Below, piece after piece: positions 15,429 to 23,081 of a DNA stretch of 64,000 bases (its first letter is position 1; the number at the start of each line of letters is the position of its first letter). This stretch comes from Maribellus sediminis. GTDB lineage: Bacteria > Bacteroidota > Bacteroidia > Bacteroidales > Prolixibacteraceae. Location of the stretch: contig NZ_WXUB01000007.1 of the NCBI RefSeq assembly GCF_011799805.1, positions 1 to 64,000 of the forward strand. The letters are read 5' to 3'. A program made the position numbers and the translations under genes. The notes beneath the pieces are model-generated. The model saw only the letters and a program-made list of their open reading frames with translations, was not told the DNA's origin and made no database searches.

Positions 15429-16991
15429 CTAAACTTTATAGCGCCACGCTTCTATCCGGTATTTTTTCAGGCGTGTCCCCAACATCCGCTCGGTAACTTT
15501 CAGGCTTTCGGCAGCTTTTACAATATTGCCTTTCGAGGTAGTCAGTGCTTCTCTGATCAATTGTTTTTCAACCTGCTCAACGGTGTACATCATTCCTCCT
15601 TTGGCCGATGTATTGGTAGAATCAGCCGTTTGCAGCGATGGCGGTAAATGGTAGCTGTGAATTACATTGTCGGTACTCAAAATACACGAACGTTCAATGC
15701 AATTTTCAAGCTCTCGAATATTGCCCGGCCACGAATAAACCATCAGCATATTCAGGGCCGAAGTGGTTATTCGTTTTATTTTTGAATTATTCTGTTTATT
15801 GAATTTTTCGATGAAGTGATCCACCAACAGCGGAATATCGTTCCGACGTTCGCGCAACGAAGGAATAAAAATCGGGAATACGTTGATCCGGTAATACAGG
15901 TCCTCGCGGAACTCTCCGTTCTTAATCATTTCTTCGAGGTTACGGTTGGTGGCAGCAATAATCCGAACGTCACTGCTTATTGTTTCAGTGCCTCCCAAAC
16001 GCTCGAATTGCCGCTGCTGAATGATACGCAGAATTTTCACCTGGGCCGAAAGTGGAATATCACCAATCTCATCGAGAAATATGGTTCCTTTATCGGCCAG
16101 TTCGAAACGGCCTTTGCGTTGCGAATCGGCACCTGTATAAGCTCCTTTTTCGTGACCAAATAATTCGCTTTCGATGAGCGACTCGGGCAAAGCCGAACAG
16201 TTTACCTTTACAAAAGGCTTGCCTGCACGGGTGCTGGCCATGTGCAGGGCATCGGCTACCAGCTCTTTACCTACCCCGCTTTCTCCGCGAATAAGCACGG
16301 TGGAATTGGTTTTGCCAACCATTTGAACCAACGAAAAAACATCGCGCATTTTCGATGAATTGCCGATCATATTCAGGTTTTTTACCCCCGAAAGTTTGCT
16401 CTCGAGTTCCAGGTTCTTCTGCTTCAAAAGTTCCATTTCTTCCAGACGCTCCTGTTTCGAACGGACTACCTGACCAATCAGTGAACCGATGATGGTAAGC
16501 ATTCTGATGTCTTCATCGAAACTGATGCGGGGATTGAAAACACGAACTACGCTTAATGTGCCAACTACCTTTGCGTTATCAACGATGGGTACGCAAATAA
16601 TCGACAATTCCTTTCCGTCTTTGTACGTTTCCTGATTGGTTTTATTCAGAAACAAACTTGATTTAGAGATTTTTTCAATCACCACCGGCCGCGCCATTTC
16701 CACCACTTTTCCGGTAATTCCTTCGCCCAGGTCGTATTTTCCCTTTGCCTGCTGAGCCGAACTTAATCCATAAGCCGCCTCAATATAAATTTTTGAATTT
16801 TCGCGATTAAATATGCTCAAAAAACTGCGTTCTGCTTCCAGGTATTCAACAATCATACGCAGAACGGTTGGCAGGTCATCTTTTAGCTGACGGGTTTGGA
16901 TCAAGCGTTGACTGATGTCGAAAAGCAAGATCATCTCGCGTAATCCGTAACATTCATTCCCGACTTTTTTGCAGTTTATCTCCATCTTCAA
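15429..16991 (-). CDS. nifA: NifA-like sigma-54-dependent transcriptional activator
   Basis: A 520-residue enhancer-binding protein. Residues about 20-180 form a GAF sensor domain, 205-440 the AAA+ domain with Walker A GESGVGKE (236-243), the sigma-54 contact loop GAYTGA (283-288, a Phe-to-Tyr form of GAFTGA), Walker B IFLDEIGDI and the sensor RIIAATNRNLEEM, and the C-terminus a Fis-type helix-turn-helix (GNIVKAAESLKVTERMLGTRL). The ending RMLGTRLKKY is typical of NifA. There is no cysteine pair in the AAA-HTH linker, so it should not be the directly O2-sensitive class. No nifL is present. It is placed upstream of nifH on the same strand. Confidence 0.9.
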   Translation of the reverse strand: MKMEINCKKVGNECYGLREMILLFDISQRLIQTRQLKDDLPTVLRMIVEYLEAERSFLSIFNRENSKIYIEAAYGLSSAQQAKGKYDLGEGITGKVVEMARPVVIEKISKSSLFLNKTNQETYKDGKELSIICVPIVDNAKVVGTLSVVRVFNPRISFDEDIRMLTIIGSLIGQVVRSKQERLEEMELLKQKNLELESKLSGVKNLNMIGNSSKMRDVFSLVQMVGKTNSTVLIRGESGVGKELVADALHMASTRAGKPFVKVNCSALPESLIESELFGHEKGAYTGADSQRKGRFELADKGTIFLDEIGDIPLSAQVKILRIIQQRQFERLGGTETISSDVRIIAATNRNLEEMIKNGEFREDLYYRINVFPIFIPSLRERRNDIPLLVDHFIEKFNKQNNSKIKRITTSALNMLMVYSWPGNIRELENCIERSCILSTDNVIHSYHLPPSLQTADSTNTSAKGGMMYTVEQVEKQLIREALTTSKGNIVKAAESLKVTERMLGTRLKKYRIEAWRYKV

Positions 16992-17011
16992 ACAATATTA
17001 CAACTACCCGT

Positions 17012-17059
17012 TGTCACAAAAATGAACATTTATCGTGTATTTTGTCATATTATGTCACA
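17012..17059. promoter_or_regulatory. TGTCAYA repeats upstream of the NifA-like gene
   Basis: TGTCACA occurs at 17012-17018 and 17053-17059 and TGTCATA at 17043-17049; the last two are exactly 10 bp (one helical turn) apart. The sites lie 20-70 bp before the regulator's start codon and could bind a transcription factor. No known consensus is matched convincingly. Confidence 0.35.
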
Positions 17060-17276
17060 TTTTCAAAACAATACTACACTTTTTTAACCTGAATTTTAAA
17101 AACAAGATTAATTGACAATAAAGAACAAAGAGGTAAGATAGGTGAAAACGATTCTGATTCGCGAAAAATTAGAATACTTATTCAGAACCGAAAATTCACA
17201 AAGAAGTGAAGGTCAGCGATTGCGCTTTAGCAAGGTTCTATCAAGATGCTGTGTGCCGCCAAAATTGAAAGGGCTA

Positions 17277-17912
17277 CTAGAATTTGAATTTATAGGAAAG
17301 CCCCAGTATTTTTACACTTTCATCGTCGTTAACCAGGTAGTCGTTTAAACGGAAGTAGGCACCTACATGATGATGTTTATTGATTTTGTACTGCAAACCA
17401 CCTTCCCAGCGGGCTTTTGTAAATTCACCTTGAGCAAGGTTACGGTAAAGTTCATATAAGGCATAGGGTTTCAGATCGAGTTTTTTGATGTCGTATTCCA
17501 ATTGGAATTTCATGCGCAGGTAATTGCTACGATCGCTGTCGTCGCCACCAAAATCGTCGAAATTGGTGTACCTCAAACGAAACTGTGCTTCCAGCTTTTT
17601 CCAGTCGTAACCGGTTTTTGCTTCTACGGCGTAACGCCCAAACCATTGTGCATTACCATCTTTATCAGGGTTGTTTCCAAAACGATAATTTGCACCCAGC
17701 GAAAAATACTTGTTAAAATCGTATTCTATTTTTGGCTCGAAAAAATATTCGTGCAGTTCAAAATTTTCCCTGAAGCGAATCTCAGGAGCCAGACTGATCT
17801 CCAGTTTTTTGGTCAATTCTTTTGAAATTTCAAACTCAAGCCAGGTTCGTTGAGCATTTACAGAAATGAATCCAATCAATACCAGTACTAAAGTGCAAAT
17901 CCATTTTATCAT
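17277..17912 (-). CDS. DUF2490-type outer-membrane barrel protein
   Basis: A 211-residue secreted protein: signal peptide to about residue 20 (ending VNA-Q), then alternating beta strands with aromatic girdles (LEISLAPEIRFRENFELHEY, KFQLEYDIKKLDLKPYALYE) and a terminal Phe (LGLSYKFKF). This is the pattern of DUF2490 proteins in Bacteroidota, small barrels of unknown role. It stands alone, 285 bases upstream of the NifA-like gene; the gap contains no plausible gene. Confidence 0.82.
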   Translation of the reverse strand: MIKWICTLVLVLIGFISVNAQRTWLEFEISKELTKKLEISLAPEIRFRENFELHEYFFEPKIEYDFNKYFSLGANYRFGNNPDKDGNAQWFGRYAVEAKTGYDWKKLEAQFRLRYTNFDDFGGDDSDRSNYLRMKFQLEYDIKKLDLKPYALYELYRNLAQGEFTKARWEGGLQYKINKHHHVGAYFRLNDYLVNDDESVKILGLSYKFKF

Positions 17913-18109
17913 AATAACCTAATAACTATTTTACATACCGATCAACGCATCGATAATCTGTTCTTACTTTTCAAGCCAAAAACACAACCAATTAATCGGC
18001 TGTTCCTCCCTGTTTCAATCCGCTCTCATGAAGCGAAGCGTAAATATAGCAACTCAAACGGCAAAAACATCGAAATCAAAAACCTTTCGGAAATACTATC
18101 AAAATATTG

Positions 18110-18117
18110 TACATTCG
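18110..18117 (+). promoter_or_regulatory. Probable -7 promoter box for the mannosyltransferase gene
   Basis: TACATTCG (one change from TAnnTTTG) would place the transcription start near 18124. This lies downstream of an in-frame TTG at 18107 and upstream of the GTG at 18143, so it argues for the GTG as the true start. Confidence 0.4.
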
Positions 18118-18142
18118 CTTCATTAATTTAAATGTAGAAACC

Positions 18143-18877
18143 GTGTCAAAGAATCTGGTAATAATTCCCACTTATAACGAAAAGGAAAATGTTGAGAAGA
18201 TGATCCGTAAGGTTTTTTCGTTGGAAAAGCCCTTTGATTTATTGATCGTTGAAGACAATTCGCCCGATGGAACGGCAGCAATTGTAAAAACGCTAATGAA
18301 AGAATTTCCGGAACAACTTCACATCCTTGAAAGAAAAGGAAAACTGGGTTTGGGAACGGCCTACATTGCCGGTTTTAAATGGGCACTGGAAAGGGATTAC
18401 ACAGCAGTTTGCGAAATGGATTGCGATTTTTCGCACAATCCCGATGACTTGCTAAAACTTTTTGCTGCTATTGAAAACGGAGCCGACGTTGCTATTGGTT
18501 CACGCTATGTAAGCGGTATCAATGTAGTTAACTGGCCGCTTGGACGTGTGCTGATGTCGTATTTTGCATCCATTTACGTGAAAGTTGTTACCGGCATGAA
18601 AATTCACGACACAACTGCAGGTTTTGTATGTTGGAGCCGCGAGGTACTGGAAACCATCAACCTCGACAAAATAAAACTGATTGGTTACGGATTCCAGATC
18701 GAAATGAAATTTACTGCTTTCAAATTCGGTTTTAATATTCAGGAAGTTTCCATCGTGTTCACCGACCGCCAGGAAGGAACCTCGAAAATGAGCGGTGGTA
18801 TTTTTAACGAAGCTTTATGGGGCGTGCTCAAAATGAAACTTCGAAGCCTGACAACGAAATACGAGCGAAAACAATAA
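18143..18877 (+). CDS. Polyprenol-phosphate mannosyltransferase (DPM1-like GT2)
   Basis: Transfers a hexose, probably mannose from GDP-mannose, to polyprenyl phosphate. It is a single-domain GT2 enzyme without the C-terminal membrane segments of ArnC/GtrB types. Seen motifs are LVIIPTYNEKENVEKMI at the N-terminus, DLLIVEDNSPDGT, the metal site CEMDCDFSHNPDDL and AIGSRYVSG. The GTG at 18143 (VSKNLVIIPTYNE) is preferred because family members begin within a few residues of the LVIIPTYNE strand; a longer frame from a TTG at 18107 is possible. Acts at the inner membrane, probably in protein or glycolipid mannosylation. Confidence 0.9.
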   Translation: MSKNLVIIPTYNEKENVEKMIRKVFSLEKPFDLLIVEDNSPDGTAAIVKTLMKEFPEQLHILERKGKLGLGTAYIAGFKWALERDYTAVCEMDCDFSHNPDDLLKLFAAIENGADVAIGSRYVSGINVVNWPLGRVLMSYFASIYVKVVTGMKIHDTTAGFVCWSREVLETINLDKIKLIGYGFQIEMKFTAFKFGFNIQEVSIVFTDRQEGTSKMSGGIFNEALWGVLKMKLRSLTTKYERKQ

Positions 18878-18922
18878 CCTTTTAAATCAAATTCCATACC
18901 CTCAGAAAACACTGACAATTTA

Positions 18923-19438
18923 ATGCTTCCTGATGAGATAATTATGAGTAAGATATTTTTCATCAGAAATCAAAAAGTAATGCTCGACAGTGATCTCGCA
19001 GAATTGTATGGAGTTGAAACACGACGTTTAAACGAGCAGGTAAAAAGAAATTCCTCAAGATTTCCTGAAGATTTTATGTTTCAATTGTCACAAGTTGAAT
19101 ATGAAAACTTGAAATCGCAATTTGCGACATCAAGTTGGGGAGGACGTCGCAAACTTCCTTTTGTTTTCACGGAGCATGGCGCATTGATGCTTTCCAGCGT
19201 GCTAAATAGTGAAAAAGCAATCAAAGTAAACATCCAGATCATGCGAATATTTACAAGAATTCGTGAAATGCGGACCAATAACTTAAGCATAAAACTTGAA
19301 TTGGAAGAAATCAAGAAGAAACTGACTAACCATGATAAAAACATAGAATTGGTGTCTAACTACCTTGATGAATTAATCGAGAAACAAGACAATCCCAAAC
19401 CAAGAAAACAGATTGGATACAAAAGGAAAAACGAATGA
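18923..19438 (+). CDS. ORF6N-domain DNA-binding protein
   Basis: A 171-residue protein with an ORF6N domain in its first 90 residues: DEIIMSKIFFIRNQKVMLDSDLAELYGVETRRLNEQVKRN and PEDFMFQLS, then GGRRKLPFVFTEHGALMLSSVL. The remainder is a charged coiled coil ending in a basic tail. ORF6N proteins come from phages and mobile DNA but also occur as lone chromosomal genes in Bacteroidota. No phage genes surround it. A terminator follows at 19529, so it is monocistronic. Its role is unknown; anti-phage or regulatory functions are only suggestions. Confidence 0.87.
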   Translation: MLPDEIIMSKIFFIRNQKVMLDSDLAELYGVETRRLNEQVKRNSSRFPEDFMFQLSQVEYENLKSQFATSSWGGRRKLPFVFTEHGALMLSSVLNSEKAIKVNIQIMRIFTRIREMRTNNLSIKLELEEIKKKLTNHDKNIELVSNYLDELIEKQDNPKPRKQIGYKRKNE

Positions 19439-19441
19439 TGA

Positions 19442-19501
19442 TTAACGATTTGAGACGGAAGTAAATGTTGTTTCACAAAATCTGAAATCAAAAATCGTTA
19501 A
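19442..19501. repeat. 10-bp inverted repeat downstream of the ORF6N gene
   Basis: TTAACGATTT (19442-19451) and AAATCGTTAA (19492-19501) are perfect complements 40 bp apart, directly after the ORF6N stop codon. No partner is seen upstream of the gene, so it is not evidence of a transposon end. Confidence 0.5.
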
Positions 19502-19528
19502 ACGATATTCGCAAATCAAAAAATGCAG

Positions 19529-19552
19529 GGTTGCCGGGTGCAGCCTTTTTTT
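19529..19552 (+). terminator. Rho-independent terminator of the ORF6N gene
   Basis: GGTTGC-CGGGT-GCAGCC (19529-19545, one G-U pair in RNA) is followed by seven T residues. It lies 90 bases after the ORF6N stop and just before the sigma factor gene. Confidence 0.75.
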
Positions 19553-19608
19553 GTGTTTGTTTGTAACAAATTAATCTTTGTTTGTCTATGTAGGTAGAAA
19601 GACAAAAA

Positions 19609-20124
19609 ATGACCGAACAGGAAATAAAATTCAGAAGCTTATTTGAAGAAAACAAAGACCGCGTTTTCAGAATTTGCTGTGCCTACGTCCGCAGTGACCA
19701 AAACCGTCAGGATCTTTTCCAGGAGATATTTATAAATGTATGGAAGAACCTTTCAACCTTTAGAAACGAAAGCCATATCAATACCTGGATATACCGGATT
19801 TCAATTAACACTTCAATTAATTTTTGCCGCTTGCAAAGTGCCAGCGACAAACGTTGCGAGGAAATCAAAAAAGACGTTTTGTCCGTCAGTGAAAAAGAAC
19901 TACAGCAAAAGTTCCAACAGGAAAAGGAACTCGAGAGAATGTTTGATGCCATAAACAAGCTCCCATTGCTTGAAAAAACCATTATGAGTTTACAGCTTGA
20001 AGGAATCGATCATGCAGGTATTGCTGAAGTTTGCGGATTAAGCGAAGTGAATGTGCGTGTTCGTTTTCACCGCATAAAAAAGAAACTTAAACAAATGATG
20101 GAGGAACAGGAAAATGGATTTTGA
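19609..20124 (+). CDS. ECF-type RNA polymerase sigma factor
   Basis: A 171-residue extracytoplasmic-function sigma factor. Region 2 is visible as RVFRICCAYVRSDQNRQDLFQEIFINVWKNL with NTWIYRISINTSINFCR, and region 4 as LPLLEKTIMSLQLEGIDHAGIAEVCGLSEVNVRVRFHRIKKKLK. The next gene overlaps it by 11 bases and encodes a membrane protein, the usual place of an anti-sigma partner. Resembles the second sigma gene of this window (60891-61394) in arrangement. Confidence 0.93.
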   Translation: MTEQEIKFRSLFEENKDRVFRICCAYVRSDQNRQDLFQEIFINVWKNLSTFRNESHINTWIYRISINTSINFCRLQSASDKRCEEIKKDVLSVSEKELQQKFQQEKELERMFDAINKLPLLEKTIMSLQLEGIDHAGIAEVCGLSEVNVRVRFHRIKKKLKQMMEEQENGF

Positions 20125-20728
20125 ACAGTTATCAAAAAAATACAGAACAATAAAATCGCCCGATGAATCATTGGCAACTTCAACAAATGATTCGGTTACT
20201 GCAAACAGTTTATTTGAAAAGATAGAACAACACAATGCCTATTCAAAAAAACAGTCTAAGCAGTTTTATATCATTACTTCAATTGCAGCAATAGTTTATG
20301 TTGTTGTATTTATTATCAATCCCGATCCTGATTTGACATTAGAGAACAGACTGGCAGGCAGTGCCTATATTTTGGCATCAATAATACTTGCAATTTTATT
20401 TAGAAAAAAACATAAGAAAATCAAGAATAGCATGTACATATCTACTCCTAAAAGCTTTTTGGAGGAAGCCCAAAAAAGGTTCCGCTTCTGGAATAGGAAT
20501 CAGTTGTGGCTCGTTGTGGTTGTACTGCTGGTTGATGTTGCAAGTATGTTTTCAATTTCAAAATACTTCGATTTCATAAACAACGCATCCGCACTAATTA
20601 TTTCTCAACTCTTATATTTTGGCTTACTCGCTTTTGGTTTTTTTATGGGGAAAAAATCGTGGACAAAAAAGAAAAAACCAATCTTACTGAAAATCGATGA
20701 AATGTTGGCAGGGTTTGATGAGCATTGA
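20114..20728 (+). CDS. Membrane protein, probable anti-sigma partner
   Basis: A 204-residue protein with a soluble N-terminus of about 45 residues, two hydrophobic segments near 50-65 and 75-95, and two more near 135-150 and 165-180. The start overlaps the sigma factor by 11 bases, so the two are translationally coupled. There is no recognisable ZAS/RskA-type zinc motif (no HxxxCxxC). An anti-sigma role rests on position and topology only. Confidence 0.75.
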   Translation: MDFEQLSKKYRTIKSPDESLATSTNDSVTANSLFEKIEQHNAYSKKQSKQFYIITSIAAIVYVVVFIINPDPDLTLENRLAGSAYILASIILAILFRKKHKKIKNSMYISTPKSFLEEAQKRFRFWNRNQLWLVVVVLLVDVASMFSISKYFDFINNASALIISQLLYFGLLAFGFFMGKKSWTKKKKPILLKIDEMLAGFDEH

Positions 20729-20737
20729 CTAACTTTG
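20705..20737 (+). promoter_or_regulatory. Probable promoter of the dihydroorotase gene
   Basis: TTG at 20705-20707 and TAACTTTG at 20730-20737 (exact TAnnTTTG) are 22 bases apart, slightly longer than the ideal 19-21. It overlaps the end of the preceding gene, and puts the start of transcription about 10 bases before the ATG at 20755. Confidence 0.45.
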
Positions 20738-20754
20738 CTAAAAATGTAGGGAAG

Positions 20755-22095
20755 ATGAAGACTTTGATCAAGGATGCAACGATAGTAAATGAGGGATTAA
20801 AATTTAAGGGAAGTGTTTTAATTGATGGCGAAACCATTGAAAAGATATTTCCTCAATTAGTTCCGGCTGATTTTAATTTGGAAGGAACCGAAGTAATTGA
20901 CGCAAGCGGATTATTGCTGATCCCCGGAGCAATCGACGACCAGGTACATTTCCGCGAACCGGGACTTACACACAAAGGCGAGATTGCTACCGAAAGCCGT
21001 GCAGCTGCCGCAGGTGGTGTTACCACATACATGGAAATGCCCAATACCAATCCGCAAGCTGTTACCCAGGAAGAGCTGCAAAAGAAATACGACCGTGCCG
21101 CTGAAGTTTCGGCTGTGAACTATTCGTTTTTCATGGGTGCCACCAACACCAACCTCGATGAAGTTTTGAAAACCGATCCGACTCAGGTTTGCGGCATTAA
21201 AGTTTTTATGGGCTCATCAACCGGAAATATGCTGGTTGACGACGAACAAACTTTATCCGAAATCTTCAAACATGCACCAACACTTGTTGCAACACACTGC
21301 GAAGACGAAGCTACCATTAAAAAAAATACCGAAATTGCCCGTCAGCGTTATGGCGAAAATGTACCAATTTCGCGCCACTGCCACATTCGCAGCGACGAAG
21401 CCTGTTACATTTCCTCATCAAAAGCGGTAGAACTGGCTTCGAAATTCGATACCCGTTTACACATACTCCATCTTTCTTCGGCAAAAGAAATGAGCCTTTT
21501 CTCGCCGGGAAAAGTAAGCGACAAAAAAATTACAGCCGAGGTTTGCGTGCACCATCTTTGGTTCGATGAACGCGATTACATTGAGAAAGGCACGCTTATA
21601 AAATGGAATCCATCGATAAAATGTACAACAGATAAAGAAGCGCTGTGGGAAGCTTTGCTGACTGATAAAATTGATGTGATTGCTACCGACCACGCGCCGC
21701 ACACACTGGAAGAAAAAAGCAACACCTATTTTAAAGCGCCGTCCGGCGGACCGCTGGTACAACACTCGCTGGTGGCCATGCTCGAAATGAGTAAGAAAGG
21801 ATTTATCAGCATCGAAAAAGTAATCCAAAAAATGTGTCACGCACCTGCCGATCTGTTCCGGATTAACAAACGAGGTTACATTCGTGAGGGTTATTTTGCC
21901 GACCTTGTTTTAGTCGATCCGAATGACAGCTGGATCGTAAGCCCGGCAAACATTCTTTACAAATGTGGCTGGTCGCCATTTGACGGAACCAAATTCTCGC
22001 ACAAGGTGGTTTCAACTTTTGTAAACGGGCAACTGGTTTACGATCAGGACAAAATCAAGAACGACATTCGCGGAAAACGTATCACCTTTCAATAA
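20755..22095 (+). CDS. pyrC: Dihydroorotase
   Basis: Catalyses the reversible cyclisation of carbamoyl-aspartate to dihydroorotate in pyrimidine synthesis. Of class I type (about 446 residues): metal ligands in DDQVHFREPGLTHKGEI, the carbamylated lysine in CGIKVFMGSSTGNML, THCEDEATI, LHILHLSSAKEM and the catalytic aspartate in VIATDHAPHTLEEK. The ATG at 20755 (MKTLIKDATIVNEG) matches the family start; an upstream TTG at 20725 would add ten residues that lie over the promoter. Single gene, not linked to other pyr genes here. Confidence 0.95.
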   Translation: MKTLIKDATIVNEGLKFKGSVLIDGETIEKIFPQLVPADFNLEGTEVIDASGLLLIPGAIDDQVHFREPGLTHKGEIATESRAAAAGGVTTYMEMPNTNPQAVTQEELQKKYDRAAEVSAVNYSFFMGATNTNLDEVLKTDPTQVCGIKVFMGSSTGNMLVDDEQTLSEIFKHAPTLVATHCEDEATIKKNTEIARQRYGENVPISRHCHIRSDEACYISSSKAVELASKFDTRLHILHLSSAKEMSLFSPGKVSDKKITAEVCVHHLWFDERDYIEKGTLIKWNPSIKCTTDKEALWEALLTDKIDVIATDHAPHTLEEKSNTYFKAPSGGPLVQHSLVAMLEMSKKGFISIEKVIQKMCHAPADLFRINKRGYIREGYFADLVLVDPNDSWIVSPANILYKCGWSPFDGTKFSHKVVSTFVNGQLVYDQDKIKNDIRGKRITFQ

Positions 22096-22098
22096 AAA

Positions 22099-22128
22099 CA
22101 CATCCCTCCAGGGACTTGGAAGGATGTG
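22099..22128 (+). terminator. Hairpin after the dihydroorotase gene
   Basis: CACATCC (22099-22105) and GGATGTG (22122-22128) pair across a 16-base loop, 4 bases past the stop codon. There is no T-run, so termination is uncertain. The rest of the 253-base gap to 22349 holds three scattered TGTATAAA words (22294-22345) and no gene. Confidence 0.4.
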
Positions 22129-22348
22129 CAATTATAGCTTGTTGAGGGAAATCTAAGAGGGCTTAATATGCTACCAAATTCAGGCATTCGGTTTTCAAGA
22201 GGTACGTTCAAATTGGTATTATTAAAACGTTGGCCGCTTAGATCTTAGCTTAAAAATATCAAAGCAGAATACACCTCGCAACAATTAATTGAGTTATTGT
22301 ATAAAGCTTAGCCTGAGTTGTATAAACAATAAGCGATCGTGTATAAAA

Positions 22349-23077
22349 TCAGTCGAAAAAAATCTTAGGAGAATAACTTAATGTTACTTTTTGCGCACCG
22401 TTCTGCAGCAAACACTGGTGTTTTCCCCGATCTACTTCGCGAAGAAATTTCTCGTTTATGGCATGAAAACGGCTGATTCGTTTAAATGAGTTTCCGGGAA
22501 GTTGTGCAAACAGTGTCCTCAAATTGTAGCTGATAAGCTTTTTACTGTTATCCTGAAGGAATAATTCGGTGTAGTTTCCATCAGCCTGACAATAAACAAT
22601 CTCATCCGGATTTACCAAAATATAACCATTTCGTGTATTAAACCGCAGTTTCGACGGAGCTTTCCCGATCAATCTTTGGATGTATTCCAGATCAACCTGA
22701 TTCTTTGAAAATCCTGCATATTTTTTCACAGCTCTTACGAGCTCATCTTTCTCTACCGGTTTCAGTAAATAATCGGTTGCATTGGCCTTAAAAGCTTCAA
22801 CTGCATACCGATCGTATGCGGTTACAAAAATTATGTGAGGTTCCTGGTTCTGAGGTTTTATTTCTTTCACCACATCAAATCCGTTTCTGTGGTCGATCTG
22901 AATATCCATAAAAACAAGGTCAGGTTGGTACATGTCAATTCTGCGTACGGCATCATCCGAATTCGTACAGGTTGCCAGCAACTCTACATGCGGGCAGTTT
23001 TCTTTTAGCAAAATCGAGAGATAATCAATCGCCTCCTGCTCATCGTCAACAATTATTGCATTGATCTTATCCGGCAT
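22349..23077 (-). CDS. LytTR-family response regulator
   Basis: A 242-residue DNA-binding response regulator. The receiver domain has the acidic pair in AIIVDDEQEAIDYL, the phosphoacceptor D58 in VFMDIQIDHRNGFD and the switch lysine in ATDYLLKPVEKDEL. The C-terminal 100 residues are a LytTR domain (FNTRNGYILVNPDEIVYCQADGNYTEL; later NLRTLFAQLPGNSFKRISRFHAIN). It is encoded 4 bases after its histidine kinase and must be its partner. Target genes cannot be deduced. Confidence 0.95.
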   Translation of the reverse strand: MPDKINAIIVDDEQEAIDYLSILLKENCPHVELLATCTNSDDAVRRIDMYQPDLVFMDIQIDHRNGFDVVKEIKPQNQEPHIIFVTAYDRYAVEAFKANATDYLLKPVEKDELVRAVKKYAGFSKNQVDLEYIQRLIGKAPSKLRFNTRNGYILVNPDEIVYCQADGNYTELFLQDNSKKLISYNLRTLFAQLPGNSFKRISRFHAINEKFLREVDRGKHQCLLQNGAQKVTLSYSPKIFFD

Positions 23078-23081
23078 GGTT

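Noticed and set aside
17142-17348. 68-codon plus-strand frame between the activator and the DUF2490 gene
   Set aside because: No conserved-looking sequence, no ribosome-binding context, and it runs into the DUF2490 gene's antisense strand.
18923-19438. Prophage suggested by the ORF6N protein
   Set aside because: No integrase, capsid, tail or lysis genes and no attachment-site duplication around it.
19442-19501. Transposon inverted repeats around the ORF6N gene
   Set aside because: Both arms lie on the same side of the gene, so they do not enclose it.
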